A stretch of 64,000 nucleotides of DNA from Lutjanus erythropterus (Eukaryota > Chordata > Actinopteri > Lutjaniformes > Lutjanidae). Below are positions 36,801 to 43,639 of this stretch, piece after piece. The DNA is taken from contig CM034605.1 in assembly GCA_020091685.1 (NCBI GenBank), positions 6,159,519 through 6,223,518 on the forward strand, in the 5' to 3' direction. The stretch's first letter is position 1. Each line of letters starts with the position of its first letter. Position numbers and translations under genes: made by a program. The notes under the pieces were generated by a model that did not search any database, was not told the origin of the DNA, and worked only from the letters and a program-made list of their open reading frames with translations.

Positions 36801-38893
36801 TAGATATATTCAATAGAGCCGCATCTATCAGTCGATAAATCAATTTGTCAATTGAAAGAAAATTAGTTGCCACCTATTTAGATAATCTATTACTCATTTC
36901 AGTCTTTTTTCAAGTAAGAATGTCAAATATTTGCTGGTTCCACCTTCTTAACTGTAAGGTTTTGGTGATTTTCTATACCATTTATGATAGTGCATGAAGA
37001 GTCTTTGGGTTTTGGACCTCTGGTTGGACATAAGAAATCTGAAGAATCACAATGGGCTCTGAGAAATTATGATGAGCATTTTTTCAGTTTTTCTATGCCA
37101 ATTTTTGATATTTTATAGACTAATTATTACTTATTAATCATGAAAACTGATTAATTGATAATGAATAATTCTTAGTTGCAGCCCTAGGTTTTAAGCCATT
37201 CCATCACAGACAGTATGTACAATGGTATAAGGGTTGAAAATTTTGTGCACATTCTTTAAATACGCATTTTGTCCTCATTTTAAGTTTTATTCAAACAATT
37301 TGGGCCACATATTAGTTATGTGAAACATTAATGGAGCACAAACAAGTTAAATTAACAGAATAATAAAACAATTAGGCTCTCAGTTGAAATGGCTGCTCTT
37401 GTTTGCCTGTCCTTATTCAACATATGGTGCCATCAAAACAATGTCAAATGGGGCATTGTCTCATTGTTGTTTCCTATAACATAACATAGTTAGCACTAGG
37501 TTATACGGTCAAAATCATATGACAATAATATTTTAAGCAAATACCTCAATACTGTTATTGTGACAATACTGTAGGGGTACCTATTGGTGCTTTTGCAAAA
37601 TATATAAACAATACATTTTTTTTCTTTGATAAATAATCACCATTAAGGTTGATATAACGACCAAGTAGGAAATAGAACAGCTAAAACAGACTGATAAGTT
37701 AAAAAATACATCACTTCACAGTAATGCAACCTTTTAAACCAGGAAAGCAACACATCAACTATGCCATATCACGATATAACAATACCCCAAATCTAAGATG
37801 ATATCTAGTCTCATATTACAGTGTTGATATGATATTGATAATATTGGCCAGCCCTACATAAAAAGGTCTAGGCAGCTCAGCCTGTATGTGAAAGCCATGC
37901 TAGCACAGTCAGAGTGATCATGCTCAGCTGCCTGATTGTACACATTGGAAGGTGCTGAAGCCAGTCATCATACGGAAAATCCAATATATAACACAGGGTT
38001 GCTTTCATGATAATTAACCTCCTAATACGAGCCTGGCACCAGTATGAACTAGACTCCTCTATAAGATTTAGACTCTGCAACCACTCCTTCCATATACAGC
38101 CTCTCTTTTTTTTTTTTTTTTTTTTTTTTGTTTCACATTGTGTATCGCCTAGCAACAGTGCGTTGCTAGGATTGTACAGCCTTGCCAGGAAAGACGACCA
38201 CTCATCTCCTCATGCCTTTTCACTCCTGTGACTCCCCTGCGCCCTTCTCCAGTCACAGATCAGTGTTTCAGCTCCCCGCCGAGCTTCTGTTGTACATGTC
38301 TAAACGGTGTCAGTCAGTCAGTCAGTGGGCACAGTGACGTGGCAGACAGACAGACGACAGCAGCAGCATTTCACAGCACTGACTCCCAAACTTTTGTCGT
38401 GACGTGTGGTCGCCTCGGGTCGGCGTGACTAAAAACAAGTCACTCATAAGACTTATAAAACATGCGGAGAACCAGTTTGGAAGCTGAACTTGCTACAAAA
38501 GCCTCAGCAGGAGTCAGTTTACGACCTGGTGTCAGTTTGAGTGTCAAGTTCAACAGCATGCCCACACATATCCGACTTTTAACACTCCCTCTAATGTTAA
38601 ACTGCTCGTATTTTGAGTTGCCATGTCCGTCAAATATCCCCCACTTTGACCCCAACAACTGTAGCCGACGAGTTGTAAAGTAACGCTAATGTTGAGTACA
38701 CGCCGGTTGTAATGTTAGCTCACTGTCAAAGCTAGCTTAGCCTTGGTTTAGACAAATTAGCACCAGCTATCGCCTTCACTGTAATACGTTAAACATCCGA
38801 ATACTCACTTTTATGTCTGCCCGCACCCCACGACTGTTTGGCGATGCTGGGGCTCCGTATAATTGCCCTTCCAGCGGATTTCAAAGCGTCCAT
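1896..38893 (-). CDS. ldlrap1: low density lipoprotein receptor adapter protein 1 (ARH), exons 1-8 of a gene cut by the left edge
   Basis: Coding join on the minus strand: 38809-38893, 19350-19492, 17682-17794, 13912-14026, 12155-12227, 6184-6279, 2954-3087, 1896-1930 (794 nt, 264 codons plus two bases). Every junction has GT-AG signals and the phases match. The product binds the NPxY internalisation signal of LDL-receptor family tails through a PTB domain (about residues 37-190 here, including LPENWTDTRETLLEG and KVSPRGIIL) and links it to clathrin and AP-2. A clathrin-box-like LLDLAE lies at residues 215-220, and the AP-2 appendage helix starts with ELEDGLDEAFS (254-264). The N-terminus MDALKSAGRA and the VW-E(L)xDGLDEAFSR junction match the mammalian protein. 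The mammalian protein has about 308 residues, so roughly 45 C-terminal residues should lie off the left edge. The promoter is CpG-rich and the first intron is 19.3 kb. Family identity is very secure. Which teleost paralogue (a or b) this is cannot be told. Confidence 0.96.
1931..2953 (-). other. ldlrap1 intron 7
   Basis: AT-rich intron of about 1.0 kb. Around 2250-2330 there is a fragment resembling the widespread fish repeat that begins with AACACTTTAT. I see no coding or RNA gene in it. Confidence 0.6.
2954..3087 (-). CDS. ldlrap1: ldlrap1 coding exon 7 (clathrin box)
   Basis: Bounded by TTACAG|AG and TGG|GTAAGG. It encodes residues 209-253, containing TLLDLAE, the clathrin-box position of ARH, and ending in NNNTVW. 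The mammalian clathrin box is LLDLEE. Here the fifth position is Ala rather than acidic and the acidic residue follows one place later. The middle of the exon is low in recognisable motifs, as expected for the disordered tail of this adaptor. Confidence 0.92.
3916..4187. mobile_element. fish dispersed repeat with GAGCTGCAACGATTA end
   Basis: The left end GAGCTGCAACGATTAGTTGA and the right part with repeated ATTGATT/GATTGATC words match the very common fish repeat whose ends read (A)GGGCTGCAACTAACGATTA. Other fragments of the same family lie at about 28990-29060, 31845-31960, 36820-37186 and 40650-40870. This copy is short and worn. Confidence 0.55.
4217..4735. mobile_element. hAT-like non-autonomous element remnant
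   Basis: The left end CACTGGTTCCCAACC runs into a ...GACCCCACAAGGGGTCGCC palindromic stretch typical of hAT MITEs. The right end, read inverted, is CGTGGTTCTAAAC, an imperfect copy of the left terminus. The interior is AT-rich and non-coding. I could not see a clean 8-bp target duplication, so the exact ends are uncertain. Confidence 0.55.
6184..6279 (-). CDS. ldlrap1: ldlrap1 coding exon 6
   Basis: Acceptor CCACAG|AGAAAGAG, donor GGAG|GTGAGT. It encodes EKEKRVKSGSDGEGASNSQ and a Ser-rich tail ending SLGSLKGG. It begins the linker just after the PTB domain, equivalent to mammalian EEKEKRDKASQEGG. Phase 1 at both ends, 96 bp. Confidence 0.93.
6990..7120. repeat. fish dispersed repeat fragment (CCTGAGATATTACAATCACA type)
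   Basis: The order of words GATCCTGAGATATTACAATC, ACAAGAATGGGACAGATAGA and ACAACCTGAAAACACAATGC recurs in degenerate form at about 19850-19925 (CCTGAGATACTGCATTCACA, AGGATGGGACCAATGAACAA, CCTGAATACAGC). The two are therefore copies of one dispersed family that I know as common in fish. Only the 3' half is present here. Confidence 0.6.
7751..7831. mobile_element. short hAT-type MITE remnant
   Basis: Starts CAGGGGTTTTATCAG and ends TGAGGTTGACACCCCTG, an inverted CAGGGGT...ACCCCTG pair. The AACTAAAATGAGGTTGACA segment is typical of short hAT elements. About 80 bp, non-coding. Confidence 0.45.
9556..9730 (-). other. unrecognised open segment bounded by splice-like sites
   Basis: On the minus strand, TTTCGCAG precedes 9730 and T|GTAAGC follows 9556. 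The 175 nt between are open in one frame, including EFDPQVRLETVHRKD and LPGLMGNGMFLDPQ. I recognise no family. Spliced in the frame of ldlrap1 exon 5 it would read a stop after two codons, so it would act as a poison exon if used. It could equally be chance, or an exon of an unknown minus-strand transcript. Confidence 0.15.
11050..11487. mobile_element. TTAA-ended MITE (piggyBac-like), copy 1
   Basis: The right end ACTTCAAATAATCTGAACTACCCCTTTAA finishes in TTAA at 11484-11487. The left end is degenerate (ACTGGATAGTTTGGATTATTTG). Internal words (TATGAGGTACTTAATGGTAG, TTATACAAGCCAAAT, CTGTCAAAAAAGGCT) recur in the copies at 18146-18644 and 35388-35985. Non-coding. Confidence 0.6.
12155..12227 (-). 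CDS. ldlrap1: ldlrap1 coding exon 5
   Basis: CCAATAG|GCCCAGGCG to GAAG|GTACGC. Encodes AQAVTLTVAQAFRVAFEFWQ then AAKE plus one base, the C-terminal alpha-helix of the PTB domain. That helix packs against the peptide-binding groove. Only small changes from the mammalian sequence (K to R, VS to AA). Confidence 0.95.
12228..13911 (-). other. ldlrap1 intron 4
   Basis: Intron of about 1.7 kb, AT-rich, with a TG/AT-rich low-complexity stretch near 13490-13560. No repeat family or gene that I can name. Confidence 0.5.
13912..14026 (-). CDS. ldlrap1: ldlrap1 coding exon 4
   Basis: TTCAG|AATATC to ATG|GTGAGT. Encodes ISYCTADKMHDKVFAYIVQS, then QHNETLECHAFLC and PKRKM, the central PTB beta-sheet. The SYCTADK and LECHAFLC blocks are diagnostic of the ARH/Numb-type PTB fold. 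Confidence 0.96.
15549..15584. repeat. (CA)18 microsatellite
   Basis: Uninterrupted CA dinucleotides, 36 bp. Plus-strand open frames made of His-Thr repeats across it are artefacts. Confidence 0.98.
15655..16218 (+). mobile_element. DNA-transposon remnant with N-terminal ORF fragment
   Basis: The right end, TGAAATTTCATTTCTGGGTG followed by AACTATCACTTTAAG, is the well-known end of an abundant fish DNA element. Near its left part, ATG at 15807 opens an acidic reading frame (MSEDFDIEEEHNFF, then stop after 37 codons). This resembles the start of a protein found in such elements. The rest of the coding region is lost. The left boundary is not clear. Confidence 0.5.
16610..16623 (+). repeat. poly-G tract after a T-run
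   Basis: Fourteen consecutive G directly after T-rich sequence (16584-16609). Low complexity inside ldlrap1 intron 3. Able in principle to form a quadruplex. Confidence 0.9.
17682..17794 (-). CDS. ldlrap1: ldlrap1 coding exon 3
   Basis: TTCCAG|GCCAAAGC to AG|GTCAGT. Encodes AKASGKKLQKVTLKVSPRGI, then ILYDSASNQLIENISIY and two bases of Arg. This is the PTB segment with the KVSPRGI strand and the phosphoinositide/peptide-binding surface. The frame fits exon 2 (phase 0) and exon 4 (phase 2). Confidence 0.96.
17795..19349 (-). other. ldlrap1 intron 2
   Basis: Intron of about 1.6 kb. One third of it is the TTAA-ended MITE at 18146-18644. Nothing else recognisable. Confidence 0.6.
18146..18644. 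mobile_element. TTAA-ended MITE (piggyBac-like), copy 2, both ends intact
   Basis: Starts TTAAAGGGATAACTCATATT and ends AATCTGAACTACCCCTTTAA. The ends are imperfect inverted repeats (ATTATTTGAAGTGGG on the left against CCTACATCAAATAAT on the right), each finishing in TTAA, the target site of piggyBac-type transposases. Interior non-coding, 499 bp. Best-preserved member of the family in this window. Confidence 0.7.
19350..19492 (-). CDS. ldlrap1: ldlrap1 coding exon 2
   Basis: TTTGCAG|AGCTTCC to ACG|GTGAGA. Encodes LPENWTDTRETLLEGMVFQL, then KYLGVTMVEQPKGEEL and SAAAVKRIVAT, the first helix and strands of the PTB domain. Near-identical to the mammalian exon. 143 bp, phase 1 in, phase 0 out. 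Confidence 0.97.
19740..19930. repeat. fish dispersed repeat fragment carrying nuclear-receptor half sites
   Basis: Contains GAGGTCAAACTGACCTTGAC, TTTTGACCTCC and the CCTGAGATACTGCATTCACA block shared with the copy at about 6990-7120. It sits about 250 bp upstream of ldlrap1 exon 2 inside intron 1. Confidence 0.6.
19770..19784. promoter_or_regulatory. perfect AGGTCA-AAC-TGACCT palindrome (oestrogen-response-element consensus)
   Basis: Two AGGTCA half sites inverted with a 3-bp spacer, exactly the consensus recognised by oestrogen receptors. A further TGACCT lies at 19792-19797 (TTGACCTCC). The site is inside a dispersed repeat, so function is only a possibility. Confidence 0.4.
20816..20946 (-). 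mobile_element. hAT-like repeat fragment, minus orientation
   Basis: Read on the minus strand, it contains CAGCTGCATCATTGTACACA then GAGCAATGCA and a GATGCAAACGGAGAAGGGTG block. The same order of words appears on the plus strand at 25341-25490, so the two are inverted copies of one family about 4.5 kb apart. Confidence 0.5.
25341..25490 (+). mobile_element. hAT-like repeat fragment, plus orientation
   Basis: Contains TAGCTGCATCACTGTACACA, GAGCAATGCAACAGCA and GATGAAAGCAAAGAAGGGTG, the plus-strand counterpart of 20816-20946. Flanking sequence from about 25240, with TCAGTCGACTGAGG, probably belongs to the same element. Confidence 0.5.
30848..30898. repeat. (AC)n microsatellite, 51 bp
   Basis: Uninterrupted AC/CA dinucleotides in ldlrap1 intron 1, about 35 bp from a Tc1/mariner remnant. 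Confidence 0.98.
30935..31570 (+). mobile_element. degenerate Tc1/mariner transposon remnant
   Basis: Starts within GTTCACTTGCTGCCAAATAT and ends near 31570 without its right terminus. The plus strand keeps a broken transposase frame. VLTWPPNSTDLNLIEHLWDV at about 31440-31500 matches the SPDLNPIEHLWD region that carries the third catalytic acidic residue of Tc1-type DDE transposases. QSAHHDQSPTENT lies upstream. Numerous stops and missing blocks make it inactive. Confidence 0.8.
33866..34485. mobile_element. TIR element with TAGGGATGCAC ends, containing a poly-G tract
   Basis: TAGGGATGCAC at 33866-33876 is exactly inverted as GTGCATCCCTA at 34475-34485. The flanks ATTTAAAT and ATTTTAAG agree at 6 of 8 positions, compatible with an aged 8-bp hAT-type target duplication. 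Inside is G17 at 34151-34167. No transposase. Confidence 0.65.
35388..35985. mobile_element. TTAA-ended MITE (piggyBac-like), copy 3
   Basis: Starts TTAAAGGGCTAGTTCAGATT, then ACTTGATGTGGGATTGTATG, and shares GAGGTACTT, TTATACAAGCCAAAT and CATCAGAAAAGGCT words with copies 1 and 2. The right end (CCCTACTTCAAATAACTATG) is degenerate and its TTAA is lost. Interior has a partly inverted arrangement. Confidence 0.6.
36677..36770. repeat. 94-bp direct repeat, copy A
   Basis: Gap-free alignment with 37856-37949 gives 84 of 94 identical positions by my count. It ends one base before the TAGGGCTGGGCAATAT terminus of the element at 36772. Confidence 0.85.
36772..37856. mobile_element. 1.1 kb TIR element lying between two copies of a 94-bp direct repeat
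   Basis: Left terminus TAGGGCTGGGCAATAT. The right terminus, read inverted, is TAGGGCTGGCCAATAT (15 of 16 match). Interior AT-rich and non-coding. A second repeat of the GCTGCAACTAA type (about 36820-37186, ending in TTGCAGCCCTA) is nested inside. No short target duplication is visible. Confidence 0.65.
37856..37949. repeat. 94-bp direct repeat, copy B
   Basis: Partner of 36677-36770, at the right border of the TIR element. The shared core includes GGTCTAGGCAGCTCAGCCTG and GCCTGATTGTACACA-like words. Not recognised as part of a known repeat. Confidence 0.85.
38106..38129 (+). repeat. T24 homopolymer
   Basis: Uninterrupted run of T in ldlrap1 intron 1, about 680 bp from exon 1. On the minus (gene) strand it is an A-run, which could be the tail of an old retroposed sequence, but no SINE or LINE body is visible beside it. 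Confidence 0.9.
38809..38893 (-). CDS. ldlrap1: ldlrap1 coding exon 1 with start codon
   Basis: ATG at 38893, with G at -3 and G at +4. Encodes MDALKSAGRAIIRSPSIAKQ then SWGAGRHK plus one base, donor AAAA|GTGAGT. The N-terminus is close to mammalian ARH (MDALKSAGRALIRSPSLAKQ), which fixes the start. Confidence 0.96.
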
Positions 38894-39180
38894 ATCGTTA
38901 ATCCAAAAGTGGGGCAAAGAGCCCGACAAGCGCCGCTTCGTCTCTGTCGAAACACTCCGCTTGGTTTAAAACAGCCCTCTCCCGTCCAAACTTTTTTTCA
39001 GCTGTTTTTTCCTCCCCTCCGCACGGTTAGCTTTCAATCGATGGTAGATTATCATGTTCGTCCCCCTGGGCGGCGTTATGTATGTAAATTAACCGGATAA
39101 TGCGCGTGACGCCCGCTTGTGGGATCACGCGAGTGAGCTTGTTGCAGCAGCTCGCATCCCGGGCGGGCGGTGCTGACTGC
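38894..39180 (-). promoter_or_regulatory. ldlrap1 CpG-rich promoter and 5' UTR
   Basis: Immediately upstream of the start codon the sequence becomes rich in CpG (for example GGATAATGCGCGTGACGCCC near 39095-39114 and GGGCGGGCGG, a GC box, at about 39160). It returns to AT-rich sequence after about 39200. No clear TATA box. The pattern is that of a housekeeping-type CpG-island promoter. The exact transcription start cannot be read. Confidence 0.6.
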
Positions 39181-42100
39181 TGTTTCTGTTGTTCCTGTTA
39201 GTACACTACACGGTTCAGTTGTACTCCCAGCCAGTGTCTTTTGTGACAAGTGGTTTGGTAGTCACATCACGGGCTGCGGTGGTTAGACCTCTCATGTTTA
39301 ATTCAGCCACATGGCTTCTTCTTCTTCTTCTTTATTGAGCTTCTAAATTCATCGTCTATTTAGTGGAAATGTCATGTCATGACCAAGATAGGCTGAAGAG
39401 TGAAACTACTTCTATTCAAGTGACTCGCCTTTTTAGGTAGCACTACAAAGGAGATACATTCACATTATGTGTCACAGTAAGGAAACACATCTGACACTGT
39501 TAAATACAGATACTGTTAAATATTTTTTTAATTATGTAAATGTTTTCTGTATGGCAACTGGCTACATGTCATCCTCCACAATGACAATTTGAAGTTGACT
39601 GAATTGGAAAAAGCAAGTTGATACAATGTAAATAAACCTTTCTAGTCAATAAACAAGAAAATGTTCACAATGTTTTCATTATTCTGAAAACAAGCAGCAA
39701 TGACTTATCTATAAGTGTACTGGAGACAAAGCTTTGTCAAGTTTTGACCATACGTTTCCTTCAAACTGTAAAGAAGGGTCTCAGGAGAGTTTTGACTCTC
39801 ACACAATGAATGCTGGGAAACGTATTTCTTCAGAAACTTAATTTAATGAGTCAAATTATTCTGTACAGTACAGTCATTCAACTCATCATTTTAAGTCAAA
39901 AGACATGAGCCAGAACAACTGTTTACAAAATCCTGAAAGTAAATACTAGAATTTTTAAATTCAATTAACTTGAATAAATAAAACATGTATTTATAGTTAA
40001 TGAGAAAACATTAGTTGATTCCACTAAAGTCATGTATGACTTTTTACAGTGTATGATATGATTTTTCATGAAGTGCATCCTATTTCCTCAGCTGTATGTA
40101 ACCCCAGCCCACATATTCTGCCCCAGTGCTCTGATGACCCCATCATATGAGTGAACAGCTGCAGGCCATGAAGGCTGTAAGGGTTCTTCCCTGGAAAAGA
40201 TGTACTACAACAGAGCAGCATTGTTCAGAATTAAAAGCCAGAGTCCCAGCTGGACATCTGCAGGAGAGGGGTGTCCTGATGAAATAAATATGAAGGCAGG
40301 AAGATTAAAATGTCTCATCTCACAGACCTGAGGAGGAAACCCTGCTGACCAGACAAGAGCAATTCATGTCATACTGACCTCTGCATGATTAATTTTTAAT
40401 TGAAAATTGATACATGTTTAATGGCTGAAAGGACAAGATGCAGACACTTCTGACAGCTGTTACTCCCCTAAGATCAAAATGAGTATTTCTGACCTTTTAA
40501 AGCCCTGCTTTCTGCAGAATGTTGAGACTTTTTAGGTGCAAAGAAACAGTAACCAGTTCAGCAAACGGCATCATACCAACAAATAATATTTTTCTGTTTA
40601 TGCTTGGGTGGAACTTCAATATCTTCGGACATCTACGGACATAGTAGAGTTGCAATGATTACGTTCCGGTCGTAAAGCAAAAATGTCAAACATTTGCTGG
40701 TTCCAGCTTCTCAAATTTGGGGATTTGCTGTTTTTCTTTGTCATTTATGATTTGGCCTGTTAGCTGGAAATTGTCTCTGGGAAATTTTCATGAGCATTTT
40801 CAGCATTTTCATTACATTTTATAGACTAAATGAAGAACATATGTCACTTCACTAATTGCTACACTATACACAACACAAAAATGACAACTACCTAAATAAA
40901 AAAAACTGTTCATAGAATCATACACTAATAAAAAATATTTTGTAACACAAAATAGCAAAGTAAAAACCTGTAAATAATCAGTTAACTAAGTCTAAAAGTT
41001 TAAGTTCATATTAACCGCTAATTTCACAGTAGACTCAGATTCTAGTCTCTCAGGTGAAGACTTGAATCCCTGTGTTTCATCCATTCATCCACTGTAATCT
41101 CTCATCTACACAGAATTTGTCACTCTTTATTTATTCCTCATAGCACTGTGAAAACGTCATACCATTACAACCTTAGTGGCAAAACATGATGTGTAAGAGA
41201 TATAGATATATATAATGGTTTTATTGCAGAACTGTTATTTTGTATTGGATCCACTATCAAAACTTTTTATCACACCAATTCAGTTCCTGCATTGAGTTTC
41301 ACTGAGTTTACATCATCACCCACCAGAAGAATCACTCAGGAGAATGGCTTCCAAAAAATCTTGCAGTACTAGATTTGACTGGAGATGTCAAGCTCACAGA
41401 CAAGAGTGCAACAGGCTGACACGTCATCAAGGACGTATTGGGCAACACCACCATCTTCAATCTGAAGCTGAGTTAGCAGTGAGTATAGTACTGTGTTCAT
41501 TCTGTACAAAAAGGGACTCCAAGAAAGAACTCCAATTATCACCCCCCTCAACGACCCCTCCATACTCAGACAGGTGCATTCCTTTTAAATCAGTTTCTTT
41601 GTTGGCAGGTTCACTAAAAGGCTTGAGACAAAGGAGTGCACTCTCTGCTAGTAAATCTGCCACTTATTGAAGCATGCAAGACATATCTTGACTTTTAAAG
41701 CAGCAACATGCCTGAGTAATAGTTACAGTAGGTGTGTTTGGGAGGAAAAAAATCGATGAATTCTGCTGGGAAAGAGAAGAAGGGTTCAACTGCACATGAA
41801 GGAGGGCACGTGAGCAGGTTGCCCAGATGATTTTTTCAGTCTGAAGGTGAACCCGAAAGACAAAATACTCATTATTTATTTATTCGTATGGGCAAACATA
41901 GCATCAGCCACATGAGCAAATCTTTACACACACTGACCACACCATTTTTAAGAACCACTTGAGAAATCTAGTTAATTTCTAATAATTTTCTCCATATTCC
42001 TCATTTTCCTGAAGGAGCGAGTACAGAGGTGGAGGTGAAAAGCGTATTTTCACCATGAAAATTGCTTGTGGACTTTATTAATTGAGTAGGTTAAGAGAGA

Positions 42101-43633
42101 AACAGGAGAGCTATGCCTGGAATTTCTCGTTTCTCTTCAAACAGCTGGATTTGCTATAGATTTGTTGGCCTAATGGCGTTGCGAGTACAACTGTGCCAAA
42201 TGCAGACTGCTAGAAAAAGACCTATTATAATCTGTTAATTCCACGTGCTTGACTCTGCCAAACAGCATGGTGCCAAATTGGAACGAGAGCAGCAATAAAA
42301 TACCGAGGATTGAGTGTAAAACAAATTTCTGCCCAACCTAGGTGCCAGTTAATGCAGAGAAAATGAGCGAGGAGCTCTACCCACATTTGTCTCGCTGCAC
42401 GGGTTAATCAAGCGTGTTTGGGGAAGCCTGGCATGTGACAGAATGCTGAGCAGAGGGCTTCTTTCATGCATTGAAATTCAGTGTCCTTGGTGAAGAGATT
42501 CTTTATCTCCCTCCCAAAATTTCCAAGTGCATTACATGAATGAATTATCACTCAAATCAAAACATGTGGCAGCCCATAATTTGCTCCCTTTTATGGTTCC
42601 ATCACAGACTGAAATCTCAAGCCCCAGAGGTCAGCTGAGCACAGAAGCTCCCTGATGGCGATTACCCCTGAATTTGCAATGTAGATAAAGTGGGAAAAGG
42701 TGTGCTTAAATGCTGAGTTTTAACATCAAAGACATGCCATTACCCTCTGGTGTTATTTAAATGTTCCACACTCCCAGCTTCATGCATCTAACAACCCACT
42801 GATGCTGGAGAGCTTTGAGCGAGCACCACTAGTCACCATGTTTTGACTAGCTGTGATTAGCAGTTAGCATGAACAAATTATTCATAAATTCCTTTTGTTA
42901 GAGCTAAATGGGATTTTTGGGTCATGAATGGAGGGATTTACTGGTTCTTGAGAGAGTTAATAGCCAGAGTCTGTGTGGACAGAGATTACCACCTTTAACC
43001 TATGTTATATAGATGGACACTGCCTCCCAGTGGCAAAACAATGATAGTGCAGCTACTCTCTAATACCAGATTATAGCCAGATCAAGACTTTTATGAATTC
43101 TTTCAAGCTTATTTTTGTTTGTTTTTTTCTTATTGTTTTGGGGAGGCAAATTTCAAATAATCTTACAATATAACCAATATGTAAACATACAATTGCAATT
43201 CATTTTGAATGAACCTAATAACAAAAGTCCTGTTTGACCCATTCATCCACAACAATCTGCTCCCAACATTCATTTTGTTGCTCTTTAAACATCTGATTTC
43301 CTAAAAGCCTATTGGCAGAAAGCCCTGAGGGTTAACTTCTCCCAATACACTCAAAAACAGTGGATTCTACATTTCCCATAATGCAACTCAACATGCCTTC
43401 ATTAGATCCACCTGCCTACTAAATTCCCAATCAAACTTCAGTTTGTAAAGCAGGTTTTGTGAGATCAGCACTGACGATACAGTTTTGAAAAAGAATAAAC
43501 AGGACTTAGTCCATAAAATCCGTGCAACACCAGTTGGAACAAACTTGCAGTGCTAACGAGCTGTTTTTGGAATATCTTGACATGTGGTTGGAGTAACAGC
43601 AACAGAGAAAAGTCAATTTGCAAGAAAAAAATG
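39181..43633. other. intergenic region between ldlrap1 and maco1
   Basis: About 4.4 kb. A fragment of the GCTGCAACTAA-type repeat lies at about 40650-40870, and a TTTTTACAGTGTA word typical of fish MITE ends near 40040. Positions 42060-42930 look non-repetitive and may be conserved non-coding sequence. A 108-codon plus-strand open frame at 41344-41670 has no recognisable domain and looks accidental. No RNA gene seen. Confidence 0.5.
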
Positions 43634-43639
43634 TTTATT
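43634..43639 (-). promoter_or_regulatory. maco1 poly(A) signal (AATAAA)
   Basis: TTTATT on the plus strand is AATAAA on the maco1 strand. Downstream on that strand lies TTTTTTTCTTGC and then a TCTCTGTTGCTGTT U/GU-rich stretch, as expected after a cleavage site. It is the best candidate I found in the 2 kb after the stop codon. Confidence 0.5.

Larger units (their letters stand above)
19493..38808 (-). other. ldlrap1 intron 1 (19.3 kb)
   Basis: The largest non-coding stretch. Supported contents: repeat with an ERE palindrome (19740-19930); inverted pair of one hAT-like family (20816-20946 and 25341-25490); (CA)n at 30848-30898; Tc1/mariner remnant (30935-31570); TIR element with poly-G (33866-34485); TTAA MITE (35388-35985); 94-bp duplication flanking a TIR element (36677-37949); T24 at 38106. 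Segments around 23400-24130 and 27300-27560 look non-repetitive and may be conserved regulatory sequence. The minus-strand open frames of 136 and 123 codons near 24241-24651 and 28309-28680 have no recognisable domain and I do not call them genes. Confidence 0.6.

Noticed and set aside
38813..39100. 95-codon plus-strand open frame over the ldlrap1 promoter
   Set aside because: Antisense shadow of ldlrap1 exon 1 and its CpG-rich 5' region.
41344..41670. 108-codon plus-strand open frame between ldlrap1 and maco1
   Set aside because: No recognised domain, no splice or promoter support, and an AT-rich setting. Treated as chance.
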